Below are positions 33,933 through 42,135 of a stretch of DNA of 64,000 nucleotides, one piece after another; the stretch's first letter is position 1, and each line of letters opens with the position of its first letter. Origin of the DNA: Actinomadura rupiterrae (lineage in GTDB: Bacteria > Actinomycetota > Actinomycetes > Streptosporangiales > Streptosporangiaceae); contig NZ_JAMZEA010000007.1 of NCBI RefSeq assembly GCF_024172125.1, forward strand, positions 310,001 to 374,000, given 5' to 3'. Under the pieces are notes generated by a model, which saw nothing but the letters and a program-made list of their open reading frames with translations, was not told the origin of the DNA and did not search any database. The translations under genes were made by a program, and so were the position numbers.

Positions 33933-35636
33933 ATGGTGGATCCCGGCAACGTTCTCAGCGTCATCAGGCAGGCACGCGATCGGCGCACCGGCCCGCTCGT
34001 GCTGGAGCTGGACCTCACCGACGGGCTCGTGGAGACCCCGCCGGGCGATCCGCTCTCGGCCTTCCTGGCGATGCGGCGGACGCACCTGCGGGACGTCCTG
34101 GACGGCCTGCGCCGGGCCCGCTCGGACGCGCGCGTGAAGGCGCTCGTCGTGAAGGTGACCGGCGGTGTAGGGCTGGCGCTCGTGCAGGAGGTCCGGGACG
34201 CGGTCCTCGCGTTGCGCGAGGCGGGCAAGTACACCGTCGCCTGGGCCGAGACGTTCGGCGAGGGCGGACGCGGCACGGTCCCGTACTACCTGGCGTCCGC
34301 GTTCGACCGGGTCTACCTGCAACCGATCGGCGAGGTCGGGCTGACAGGGGTGGCACTGGAAGAGCCGTTCTTCGCCGGGGCGCTGGAGAAGGCGGGCGTC
34401 CAGCCGCAGTTCGCCAAGCGCTACGAGTACAAGACGATGGCGAACACCTTCATGGAGAAGGGGTACACGCCCGAGCACGAGGAGTCGTCCAAGCGGCTCG
34501 TCACGTCCCTCGGGGAGCAGATCACGCAGGGCATCGCGGAGGCGCGCAAGCTGTCCCCGGAGCGGGTCCGCGAGCTGGTCGACAAGGCTCCGCTGCTGGC
34601 GGACGAGGCGCTGGAGGCCGGGCTGGTCGACCGGCTCGGCTACCGCGACGAGGTCTACGCGCACCTGCGCGAGAAGGCCGGCAAGGACTTCCAGCTCCGG
34701 TTCGTCACGCGCTACAACCGGACGCACGGGCTGGCCAAGCGGATCCCGCAGCCGGGGAAGCAGGACGTGGTCGCGCTGATCAACGGCCACGGCCAGATCC
34801 GGCTCGGCCGCAGCGGCCGCGGCGGGCCGCTGCCCGGCCAGAGCGTCGCGATGGGCTCCGACACCGTCGGCGCGGCGTTCCGCTCCGCGGTGAAGGACGA
34901 CCGGGTCAAGGCGATCGTGTTCCGGGTGAACAGCCCCGGCGGCTCGGCGGTCGCGTCCGACGCCATCTGGCGCGAGGTCGTGCTCGCGCGCAAGGCGGGC
35001 AAGCACGTGGTGGTGTCGATGGGCGACGTCGCGGCGTCCGGCGGCTACTACGTCGCGATGGCCGCCGACACGATCGTCGCGCAGCCCGGCACGATCACCG
35101 GCTCGATCGGCGTGGTGGTCGGCAAGGCCGTGGTGAACGGCCTGCTCGACCGGCTCGGCGTCGGCTTCGGCGCGGTCGGCGACGGCGCGCACGCCCGGAT
35201 CTTCAGCGCCACCAAGGAGTTCAGCGACTCCGAGTGGGAGCGGATCAACGCCTCGCTCGACAAGATCTACGCCGACTTCACCGGCAAGGCCGCTGAGGGC
35301 CGCGGGATGACCCGCGAGCGGATGCACGAGCTGGCCCGCGGCCGGGTCTGGACCGGCGCGGACGCGCAGGCCAACGGCCTGGTGGACGAGCTGGGCGGCC
35401 TCGACCGGGCGATCGACCTGGCGCGCAAGAAGGCCGGTCTGGCCGCGGACGCCCCGGTCCGGACGTTCCCGCACACCTCGCCGCTGGAGCGGCTGCGTCC
35501 GCCCGAGTCCAGCGAGGACCGCACCGCCGCGTCCGCCCGCTTCGACGGCTGGGGCTCGCTCAGCGGCGCCGCCGCCCGCCTGGGCCTCCCGCCCGCCGGC
35601 CCCCTGACCCTCCCCGGCACCTGGACCATCCGCTGA
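33933..35636 (+). CDS. sppA: S49 signal peptide peptidase, SppA type
   Basis: A 567-residue protein with the duplicated ClpP-like fold of long SppA. The catalytic lysine is in the N-terminal half (KRYEYKTMANTF) and the serine in the C-terminal half (MGDVAASGGYYVAMAAD), preceded by FRVNSPGGSAVASDA. SppA degrades leftover signal peptides at the membrane. No N-terminal membrane anchor is seen in this protein, so it may be cytosolic or peripherally attached. ATG 33933 is chosen because the upstream frame is repeat-like GC-rich DNA; the leader is G-rich (AGGGTGGGGG). Confidence 0.9.
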   Translation: MVDPGNVLSVIRQARDRRTGPLVLELDLTDGLVETPPGDPLSAFLAMRRTHLRDVLDGLRRARSDARVKALVVKVTGGVGLALVQEVRDAVLALREAGKYTVAWAETFGEGGRGTVPYYLASAFDRVYLQPIGEVGLTGVALEEPFFAGALEKAGVQPQFAKRYEYKTMANTFMEKGYTPEHEESSKRLVTSLGEQITQGIAEARKLSPERVRELVDKAPLLADEALEAGLVDRLGYRDEVYAHLREKAGKDFQLRFVTRYNRTHGLAKRIPQPGKQDVVALINGHGQIRLGRSGRGGPLPGQSVAMGSDTVGAAFRSAVKDDRVKAIVFRVNSPGGSAVASDAIWREVVLARKAGKHVVVSMGDVAASGGYYVAMAADTIVAQPGTITGSIGVVVGKAVVNGLLDRLGVGFGAVGDGAHARIFSATKEFSDSEWERINASLDKIYADFTGKAAEGRGMTRERMHELARGRVWTGADAQANGLVDELGGLDRAIDLARKKAGLAADAPVRTFPHTSPLERLRPPESSEDRTAASARFDGWGSLSGAAARLGLPPAGPLTLPGTWTIR

Positions 35637-35689
35637 CCCCCGGGCCGGACGGAACGGAACCGGGCGGCGGGGCGGACGGAGCGGCACCC

Positions 35690-35821
35690 GGCGGACCGGC
35701 ATCCGGCGGACCGGCAACGGGCGGACCGGCAGGCGGACCGGCACCCGGCGGAGCGGCATCCGGCGGACCGGCATCCGGCGGACCGGCATCCGGCGGACCG
35801 GCATTGGGCGGAGCGGCATTG
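35690..35821. repeat. Nine-copy 15-bp tandem repeat running into a start codon
   Basis: Nine units of GGCGGACCGGCATCC (one shortened to 12 bp) run from 35690 to 35821. The last units change CC to TG, which creates TTG codons at 35804 and 35819; the second is the likely start of the flavin reductase. Each unit also supplies a GGCGGA sequence that could serve as ribosome-binding site. The array is open in the reductase frame. Confidence 0.85.
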
Positions 35822-36298
35822 GACGCGGTGGAGTTCACGGAGGCGGTCGCGGGGTTCGCGACCGGGGTGGTCGTGCTGACCGTGCGGGACGGGCGGGACG
35901 ACCTCGGCACGACGGTCACGTCGTTCATGTCGGTGTCCCTGGAGCCGCCGATGGTGCTCGCCGGCGTGGTGTCGGACGGCTACCTGGCCGAGGTGCTGCG
36001 CCGGACGCCGCGCTGGGCGGCGACGGTGCTGAGCGCGGAGCAGCGGGCGCTGGCCGGGCGGTTCGCCGCCGAGGGGCGCCCGTCCGCGCGGCTGCTGCTG
36101 GCGTCCGAGCCGCACCACCGCGGCCCGGTGTCGGACGCGCTGATCGTCGACTCCGGGCTCGCGGCGCTCGAATGCGAGACCCGGCAGACGATCGAGGCGG
36201 GCGACCACACCCTGTTCGTCGCCGAGGTGCTGGCGGCCGACTACGTGGCCCGCCGCCGCTCCCCCCTGATCAGGGTGAACCGCCGCTACCTGACCTGA
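35819..36298 (+). CDS. Flavin reductase-like FMN-binding protein
   Basis: A protein of about 159 residues with the flavin-reductase split-barrel pattern: FATGVVVLTVRDGRDDLGTTV, FMSVSLEPPMVLAGVV, and the end LIRVNRRYL. It should bind FMN and reduce it with NAD(P)H, or supply reduced flavin to a monooxygenase. The start TTG 35819 gives the usual family N-terminus (DAVEFTEAVAGFATG); TTG 35804 adds five residues. Both lie in the 15-bp repeat array, so expression may depend on the array's end sequence. No obvious oxygenase partner is adjacent. Confidence 0.85.
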   Translation: MDAVEFTEAVAGFATGVVVLTVRDGRDDLGTTVTSFMSVSLEPPMVLAGVVSDGYLAEVLRRTPRWAATVLSAEQRALAGRFAAEGRPSARLLLASEPHHRGPVSDALIVDSGLAALECETRQTIEAGDHTLFVAEVLAADYVARRRSPLIRVNRRYLT

Positions 36299-36357
36299 GC
36301 CGCACCTGGTTTGATCCTCCTAGAACCGATCGCGAGAACACCACCGGGGGATCCCGC

Positions 36358-36837
36358 ATGACCTATCCAGAGCCCAAGTACCTCGGCGAAGGCGGCGAGG
36401 CGAGCGCCACGTACCGGCCGAGCACCACCGATCCGGACTACGTGTACGACAGCGGCACGCGCGTCCACTACCTGGCGACCGGGGCGTCCACAGGCGGCAA
36501 GTTCGGGCTGTACCGGTGGGAGATGAGCGGCACGCCGAGCGGGCCGTCGCCGCACTTCCACCGCTCGATCTCCGAGTCCTTCTACACCCTCGCCGGGACG
36601 ATCAAGATCTTCGACGGCGCGAAGTGGATCGACACCACCGCAGGGGACTGGGTGCACGTGCCGGAGGGCGGCGTGCACGGCTTCCGCAACGAGTCGGGCG
36701 AGCCCGCGTCCATGCTGATCCACTTCTCGCCCGGCGCGCCGCGCGAGGCGTACTTCGAGGGCACGCCGCACCTGGGCGAGATGACCGACGAGGAGCGCGT
36801 CGCGTTCTTCCTCGAACACGACACGTTCTGGGTCTGA
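36358..36837 (+). CDS. Cupin-domain protein
   Basis: A 159-residue single-domain cupin. Metal ligands of motif 1 are in PSPHFHRSISESFYTLAG (HxH...E) and of motif 2 in VPEGGVHGFRNESGEPA (His). The N-terminal YVYDSGTRVHYLATG region is typical of small quercetinase-like cupins. It could be a dioxygenase, isomerase or sugar-binding protein; the substrate cannot be told. ATG 36358 has GGGGGAT 7 bp upstream. The C-terminus, DEERVAFFLEHDTFWV, resembles cupins annotated near antibiotic or redox genes. Confidence 0.85.
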   Translation: MTYPEPKYLGEGGEASATYRPSTTDPDYVYDSGTRVHYLATGASTGGKFGLYRWEMSGTPSGPSPHFHRSISESFYTLAGTIKIFDGAKWIDTTAGDWVHVPEGGVHGFRNESGEPASMLIHFSPGAPREAYFEGTPHLGEMTDEERVAFFLEHDTFWV

Positions 36838-37058
36838 GCCGTCCGAGTCCGGGTCCGATCTAAACCTTCTGGATCTGAACCTTCCGAGGCCGAACCTTCT
36901 GGCTCTGGACCATCTAGGTCCGAAGCAGACGGTTCCGAACCGGACGGGGCCGTCCGGCTTCAAACCATCCAGATCCTGAACCTTCCGCTTCTGAACTATC
37001 TAGGTCCGAAGCAGATGGGTCTGGAGCGGACGGGTTTGATCGGCCCGGCGGCGGAGGG
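36838..37058. repeat. Convergent gap with dispersed direct repeats
   Basis: This 221-bp gap has lower GC than its surroundings. ATCTAGGTCCGAAGCAGA occurs at 36912-36929 and again at 36998-37015 (offset 86), inside longer imperfect copies, and CTGAACCTTC-type decamers recur. No gene or clear terminator is seen. Confidence 0.65.
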
Positions 37059-38222
37059 TCAGATGCGGCGGCCGCGCTTCCAGACGGCGGCAACCTGGGG
37101 GACGCCCGGACGGTAGGCCAGGTGGATGTGGGACGCGGCCGACAGGGCGAGGACGTCGGCCCGCGCGCCCACTCCGAGCCGTCCGACGTCGGTGCGGCGC
37201 AGCGCCCGCGCGCCGCCCGCCGTCGCCGCCCAGACCGCCTCGGCGGGCGTCATCTTCATGTCCCGGACGGCGACCGCGATGCAGAACGCCATGCTGGAGC
37301 TGTAGCAGGAGCCGGGGTTGCAGTCGCTCGCGAGCGCGACCGTGACCCCGGCGTCGATCAGGCGGCGCGCGTCCGGGTAGGGCTGGCGGGTGGAGAACTC
37401 CACGCCGGGCAGCAGCGTCGCGACGGTCTCGGAGTCGGCGAGCGCCGAGACGTCCTCGTCGCTGAGGAACGTGCAGTGGTCGGCGGACGCCGCGCCCAGC
37501 TCGACCGCGAGCCGCACGCCCGGCCCCTCGCCGAGCTGGTTGGCGTGCACGCGCGGCATGAGCCCGGCCTTGATCCCCGCCTCCAGCACCTCGCGGGTCT
37601 GGTCGGCGTCGAACGCGCCGCGCTCGCAGAACGCGTCGATCCAGCGGGCGTGCGGGGCGCACTCGGCGAGCATCTCCCCCGAGACGAGCCGGACGTACCC
37701 CTGCGCGTCGTCGGCGTACTCGGCCGGGACGACGTGCGCGCCGAGGAAGGTGACCTCGTCGGCGATCTCCGCCGCGATCCGGACGGCCCGCTCCTCGTCC
37801 TCCACGGTCAGCCCGTAGCCGGACTTGCACTCGACCGTGGTCGTGCCCTGCCGGGCCATCTCGTCCACCAGCCGCCGGACGGTCGCGCGCAGCTCCGCGT
37901 CGGACGCGGCGCGCGTCTTCGCCACAGTCGTCCGGATACCGCCCGCCTTGTACGGCTGGCCGGACATCCGCGCGGCGAACTCCTCGGCGCGCTCGCCCGC
38001 GAACACCAGGTGCGCGTGCGAGTCCACGAACCCGGGCAGCACCGCGTTGCCGGCCGCGTCGTAGGCCTCGTCGGCGGCGGGCGCGTCCGCCGCGCGGCCG
38101 ACCCAGGCGACCCGCTCGCCGTCGAGGACGAGCGCCGCGTCCCGGACGATCCCGAGCGGCCCCTCCCCCGCGCCGGGTTCGTTGGTGACCAGTTCCCCGA
38201 TGTTGGTGATGACGATGCTCAC
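37059..38222 (-). CDS. hutI: Imidazolonepropionase
   Basis: A 387-residue amidohydrolase-superfamily enzyme. It opens the ring of 4-imidazolone-5-propionate to N-formimino-glutamate in histidine breakdown. Metal ligands are in FVDSHAHLVF, LGAHVVPAEY, RVHANQLGEG and ASDCNPGSCYSSSM. The GTG start at 38222 gives the usual N-terminus (IVITNIGELVTNEP); the longer upstream frame is a GC artefact. The other hut genes in the window (hutF, an M20 amidohydrolase, hutU) are about 23 kb away, so hutI is transcribed alone here. Confidence 0.93.
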   Translation of the reverse strand: MSIVITNIGELVTNEPGAGEGPLGIVRDAALVLDGERVAWVGRAADAPAADEAYDAAGNAVLPGFVDSHAHLVFAGERAEEFAARMSGQPYKAGGIRTTVAKTRAASDAELRATVRRLVDEMARQGTTTVECKSGYGLTVEDEERAVRIAAEIADEVTFLGAHVVPAEYADDAQGYVRLVSGEMLAECAPHARWIDAFCERGAFDADQTREVLEAGIKAGLMPRVHANQLGEGPGVRLAVELGAASADHCTFLSDEDVSALADSETVATLLPGVEFSTRQPYPDARRLIDAGVTVALASDCNPGSCYSSSMAFCIAVAVRDMKMTPAEAVWAATAGGARALRRTDVGRLGVGARADVLALSAASHIHLAYRPGVPQVAAVWKRGRRI

Positions 38223-38471
38223 GGAACCAGCATCGCATCCGGGCCCCCTCCGGGAACCCCGCGCCCCACCCGCCTCTGTCTCGGATCCGAGACGCCGGCG
38301 CATCGCCCCGGACGGGCCTGAACGAGACGCCGGAGCATCGCCCCGGACGGGCCTAAAGCGGTCATCGCGGACGATCCATGGCGTGCCGGTTCGGTGCCAG
38401 AGTGTCAGGAAGACCCGGGCAACCAGGACGGCCGGGCACCGGTCGTCGGCCCGGGCGAAGGGCAGGTCGCC

Positions 38472-39539
38472 ATGACCGAGCAGCAGGCGAGCGCTCCGGT
38501 TCCGCGAGGCCGCTACCGCGTCCGCAGCGGGTCCTACACGATCGGCATCCGGCGGCAGGACGCCGACTCCGAGGTGCAGGTCGCCGAGTTCGTCCTCGGG
38601 GACGCGGCCGACTGCCGGGTGCAGGTCCGGATCGCCCGCGCCGAGGGCGACTGGGCGTCGGCGTCCTGGACGGCCACGATCGCGCAGAAGGACCTGCCCG
38701 GGCTGGTCGAGGCGTCCGCCAAGGAGCCTGACCTGGCCACGCCGGGACAGGACCAGCTCGGCGGCTACTTCGCGCCGCGCTCGGACGTCTTCAAGGGCGC
38801 GCCGCACCCGTCGGACATCACGCAGGGGCTCGTCGGGGACTGCCGCGTCGCGTCCGCGTTCCAGGCGGTCGCCGCGTGCGCCGCCGGGCCGGAGTTGATC
38901 CAATCGCTGATCGCGTCCGGCGAGGGCGTCTACGAGGTCACGCTGGTGCCCACCACCGGGCCGAAGGCGATGCCCGCCTCCAGCGCCCGGGCCACAGCGC
39001 TCACGATCTCCGACTTCCTGCCGGTGACCAGGCACAACCGCGACCCGCTGTACCTGCTGAGCGGGTCGCCGTACGGACCGTCCTCGCAGGTGCCGCTGTG
39101 GCCGGCCATCCTGGAGAAGGCGTTCGCGACCATGTGGGGCGGCTACGCCGCGCTGGACGGCGCGGAGGAGCGTCCGGTGCTGGCCGCGCTCGGCCTCGGC
39201 GACTTCGTGCACGTCAACTGGATGAGCGACGAGGAGACCAAGCCCGCCGCGGCGAAGGTCCGGATGCTCCAGATGGCCAAGGGCGGCTACGCGATCACGA
39301 CCGCGGCGCGCGCCAAGCGGCACAACTACGCGGTGCTGGCGGTCGACGGGGACGGCGTCCTGGTCGCCGACCCGAACACCACGCGCGCGGGCGGCGCGGA
39401 GAAGCGCTGGAAGTCCCCGGCCACGATGAAGGAGGCCGAGAAGCTCCCGGAGTCCACCGCCTTCCCGCTGCACTTCACCTGGGAGGCGTTCTTCGCGACC
39501 TTCATGTGGATCTACGGGGCGCTGCCGCCGAAGAAGTGA
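38472..39539 (+). CDS. Calpain-like cysteine protease (family C2)
   Basis: A 355-residue protein. An N-terminal beta-rich region (residues 1-100) is followed by a papain-like domain that resembles calpain. The nucleophile is in DITQGLVGDCRVASAFQAVA, the structural segment PLWPAILEKAFATMWGGYAAL matches the calpain LEKAYAK region, and the catalytic His lies in AKRHNYAVLAVDGDG. The third residue is probably the Asn of ADPNTT. No signal peptide or EF-hand is present, so calcium control is doubtful. ATG 38472 is chosen for GGCAGG upstream. Bacterial calpains are sporadic and poorly characterised. Confidence 0.8.
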   Translation: MTEQQASAPVPRGRYRVRSGSYTIGIRRQDADSEVQVAEFVLGDAADCRVQVRIARAEGDWASASWTATIAQKDLPGLVEASAKEPDLATPGQDQLGGYFAPRSDVFKGAPHPSDITQGLVGDCRVASAFQAVAACAAGPELIQSLIASGEGVYEVTLVPTTGPKAMPASSARATALTISDFLPVTRHNRDPLYLLSGSPYGPSSQVPLWPAILEKAFATMWGGYAALDGAEERPVLAALGLGDFVHVNWMSDEETKPAAAKVRMLQMAKGGYAITTAARAKRHNYAVLAVDGDGVLVADPNTTRAGGAEKRWKSPATMKEAEKLPESTAFPLHFTWEAFFATFMWIYGALPPKK

Positions 39540-39571
39540 CGCCCGCCCTCCGCCGCTGACCACCGGGTTGC

Positions 39572-39612
39572 CAGTTCGTACTACGAACCAATATGGTTCG
39601 TAGTACGAACTG
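39572..39612. promoter_or_regulatory. 41-bp palindrome with two nested MarR-type sites
   Basis: The 19-bp arms (39572-39590 and 39594-39612) are perfectly complementary around ATA. Each arm itself contains a palindrome, GTTCGTACTACGAAC and GTTCGTAGTACGAAC, centred 25-26 bp apart. It lies 22 bp upstream of the FAD oxidoreductase start. Dyads of this size and spacing are typical of MarR-family operators, and a marR gene is adjacent. Confidence 0.75.
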
Positions 39613-39634
39613 AGCTATTCGAGGAGTGGTCATC

Positions 39635-40732
39635 GTGAGCGGAACCGTGGTGATCGTGGGCGGCGGCTACGGCGGCTCGGCCGCCGCCAAGGCGCTGGAC
39701 GAGCACGCCGACGTCGTCCTGGTGGAGCCGAAGGACGCCTTCGTGCACTCCGCCGCGGCGCTCCGGGCTCTGGTCAAGCCGGACTGGGCGCCGAACATGT
39801 TCTTCCCCTACGACCGGCTGCTGGCCCGGGGACGGGTCGTCCGGGCGCGGGCCGCGTCGGTGGACGCGCGCGGCGTCACGCTGGAGTCGGGCGAGCGCAT
39901 CACCGCCGACCACATCGTCCTGGCGTCGGGTTCCGGATATCCGTATCCCGCCAAGACGCGGACGGACGTAGCGGACGAGGCGCTCGCCCAGCTGCGAGAC
40001 ACGCACGCGGAACTTGCCGCCGCCGAGCGGGTCCTGATCACCGGCGCCGGGCCGGTCGGGCTGGAGCTGGCGGGCGAGATCAAGGCGGTCTGGCCCGACA
40101 AGCACGTGACGGTCGTCGATCCCGCGGACCGGCTCGTCCCGGCCTTCGAGGACGGGATGCGCTCCGACCTGCACCGCCAGCTGGACGAGCGCGGGATCGA
40201 GCTGCGCCTCGGCACCGCGCTGAGCGCCGAGCCGCCGGTCGAGCCGGGCCGCGCGAAGACCTTCACGGTGGACGGGATCACCGCCGACATCTGGTTCCGC
40301 GCGCACGGCGTCGCCGTCCAGACGTCCTACCTGGGCCCCGACCTCGCGGCCGCCCGCACCCCGGCCGGGCGGATCCGGGTGACCGAAACCCTGAGCGTCG
40401 AGGGCTTCCCGAACGTGTTCGCGCTGGGCGACGTCACCGACCTGGACGAGGCGAAGATGGCCGGGTACGCGATGAAGCACGCCGAGGTCGTCGCCGCGAA
40501 CGTCGCCGCGCGCGTGCGGGGCGAGGAGCCGTCCGCGACGTACGCGCCGTCCCCCATCCCGTCGGTGCTGATGCCGCTCGGCCCGGACGGCGGCGTCGGC
40601 CAGTACCCCGGCCCGGACGGCCCCGTCGTCCTGACCGCCGACACCGTCGCCGACTACAAGGGCCGCGACCTGTTCATCGGCCGCTTCACCGACCTCTTCA
40701 ACACCGAGCCCGCCGCCGAACCCGCCGCCTGA
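39635..40732 (+). CDS. FAD-dependent NAD(P)H oxidoreductase (AIF/FSP1-like)
   Basis: A 365-residue two-dinucleotide-binding-domain flavoprotein. FAD binding: VVIVGGGYGGSAAAKALD and FALGDVTDLDEAKMAGYA. NAD(P)H binding: LITGAGPVGLELAGEI. No redox-active CxxxxC is present, so it is not a thioredoxin-type reductase; it resembles type II NADH dehydrogenase or AIF/FSP1-like quinone reductases. GTG 39635 has GAGGAG 8 bp upstream. The 41-bp palindrome at the promoter suggests repression by the neighbouring MarR protein and induction by a phenolic or quinone ligand. Confidence 0.9.
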   Translation: MSGTVVIVGGGYGGSAAAKALDEHADVVLVEPKDAFVHSAAALRALVKPDWAPNMFFPYDRLLARGRVVRARAASVDARGVTLESGERITADHIVLASGSGYPYPAKTRTDVADEALAQLRDTHAELAAAERVLITGAGPVGLELAGEIKAVWPDKHVTVVDPADRLVPAFEDGMRSDLHRQLDERGIELRLGTALSAEPPVEPGRAKTFTVDGITADIWFRAHGVAVQTSYLGPDLAAARTPAGRIRVTETLSVEGFPNVFALGDVTDLDEAKMAGYAMKHAEVVAANVAARVRGEEPSATYAPSPIPSVLMPLGPDGGVGQYPGPDGPVVLTADTVADYKGRDLFIGRFTDLFNTEPAAEPAA

Positions 40733-40744
40733 GCGGGCGGGCCG

Positions 40745-41200
40745 TCACGGCTCGTCCATGAAGACCTCGGGGACGTCGTTCTCCTCGACGACGCGGCCGA
40801 GCAGCTCGACCAAGTCGGCGCGCTCGGCCGCGGTGAACCCGGCGGGCAGGTCCTCGATGCGGCGGCAGGTCTCGGTGTAGAAGTCGTCGGCGAGCGCGAC
40901 GCCGGCCTCGGTGAGCGCCACCCGGACGGCGCGGGCGTCGTCCGGGTCGGGCTCGCGGCGGACCAGCCCGCGGCGCGCGGTGCGGTCGACCAGCCCGGTG
41001 AGGCTGGACTTGGCCAAGCCCAGCATGCCGCCGAGCTCGCCCATACCGATCGGCCGCATCATCAGGACGCAGAGCAGCTGGCCCTGCTGCGGCGTCAGCC
41101 CGTACTCCCGGGCGGACGCGGCGTACACGGCGTTCACCAGGAAGGACGAGCGCACCAGCGCGGTCGCCACCGCCATCCGCTCACCCGTCGACTTTCCCAT
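40745..41200 (-). CDS. MarR-family transcriptional regulator
   Basis: A 151-residue winged-helix dimer. The recognition part is GMGELGGMLGLAKSSLTGLVDRTARRGLV, and the wing is RREPDPDDARAVRVALTEAG. Its gene converges on the FAD oxidoreductase and is divergent, with a 29-bp gap, from the LLM oxidoreductase. It is the probable ligand-responsive repressor acting at the 39572-39612 palindrome. I see no copy of that motif in its own 29-bp upstream gap, so autoregulation is not supported by sequence. Confidence 0.92.
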   Translation of the reverse strand: MGKSTGERMAVATALVRSSFLVNAVYAASAREYGLTPQQGQLLCVLMMRPIGMGELGGMLGLAKSSLTGLVDRTARRGLVRREPDPDDARAVRVALTEAGVALADDFYTETCRRIEDLPAGFTAAERADLVELLGRVVEENDVPEVFMDEP

Positions 41201-41229
41201 TACCCCACGATATAGCCACGGAGAAAAAG

Positions 41230-42135
41230 ATGCGTAATTCGCGCCACGAACTTGTCTTCGGACTCGGCCTCTCGTCCGCCGTCGCGACCACCGCCGAGAT
41301 GCTCCGGCAGGCCGACCGGGCGGACGCGGACGGCCTCGACATGGTGAGCGTCTCCGACCACCCGTACTACGCCGACCGGCTCGACGCCTACGCCACGGTC
41401 GGGGTCCTGCTCGGCCGCACCGAGCGCCTCGCCGCCTTCGCGAACGTCACGAGCCTCCCGGTGCGCCCGGCGCCGATGCTCGCCCGGACGATCACCTCGC
41501 TGTCCGAACTGTCGGAGGGGCGCGTGATCCTCGGCCTCGGCGCGGGCGGCCTGTGGGACGAGGCGGCGCGGCTCGGCGTCCCGCGGCTCACGCCGGGCGA
41601 GGCGGTGCGCGCGTTCGAGGAGGCGTTCCAGGTCGTCCGGGCGCTGTCGGGCGGCGGCGGAACGGTCACCTTCGACGGCGAGTTCTACCAGGTCAAGGGG
41701 CTGGATGCGGCCGCCGCGCCGACCCCGCCGATCTGGACCGGCTCCAACGGCCCGCGCTCGCTCGCGGTCACCGGCAGGCAGGCGGACGGCTGGATCCCCG
41801 GCCACGCCGCGGACTGGCTGAGCGAGCGCTACCGCTGGTCCCGGCCGATCATCGACGAGGCCGCCGCGGCCGCCGGGCGCGACCCGTCCGACATCCGGAC
41901 GATCTACAACCTGCCGGGCCGGATCACCGACCGTCCGCTCACCGCGACCCGCGACGCCGAAGGCCGCTGGCTCGGCGGCTCCCCCGCCCAGTGGACGGAG
42001 GAGCTGACCGGCGCCGTCCTGGACCACGGCGCGACCGGCTTCACCTACTTCGGCGACCAACCGGACGCCTGGGCCCGCGAAGTCGCCCCCGCCATCCGCG
42101 AAGCCGTAGCAGCAGCCCACCCCACCAAGAACTAA
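41230..42135 (+). CDS. LLM-class F420-dependent oxidoreductase
   Basis: A 301-residue TIM-barrel protein of the luciferase-like monooxygenase superfamily. It begins ELVFGLGLSSAVATTAEMLRQADRADADGLD and has the typical LSEGRVILGLGAGG, VTFDGEFYQVKGL and PTPPIWTGSNGPRSL segments. F420 is the likely cofactor in an actinomycete, though FMN cannot be excluded. GGAG precedes the ATG. Shared promoter space with marR suggests it belongs to the same redox-stress or quinone-metabolism unit as the FAD enzyme. Confidence 0.9.
   Translation: MRNSRHELVFGLGLSSAVATTAEMLRQADRADADGLDMVSVSDHPYYADRLDAYATVGVLLGRTERLAAFANVTSLPVRPAPMLARTITSLSELSEGRVILGLGAGGLWDEAARLGVPRLTPGEAVRAFEEAFQVVRALSGGGGTVTFDGEFYQVKGLDAAAAPTPPIWTGSNGPRSLAVTGRQADGWIPGHAADWLSERYRWSRPIIDEAAAAAGRDPSDIRTIYNLPGRITDRPLTATRDAEGRWLGGSPAQWTEELTGAVLDHGATGFTYFGDQPDAWAREVAPAIREAVAAAHPTKN

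Noticed and set aside
38223..39563. N-terminal extension of hutI by 447 codons
   Set aside because: It runs antisense through the calpain-like gene and has no similarity; hutI starts at GTG 38222 with the usual family N-terminus.
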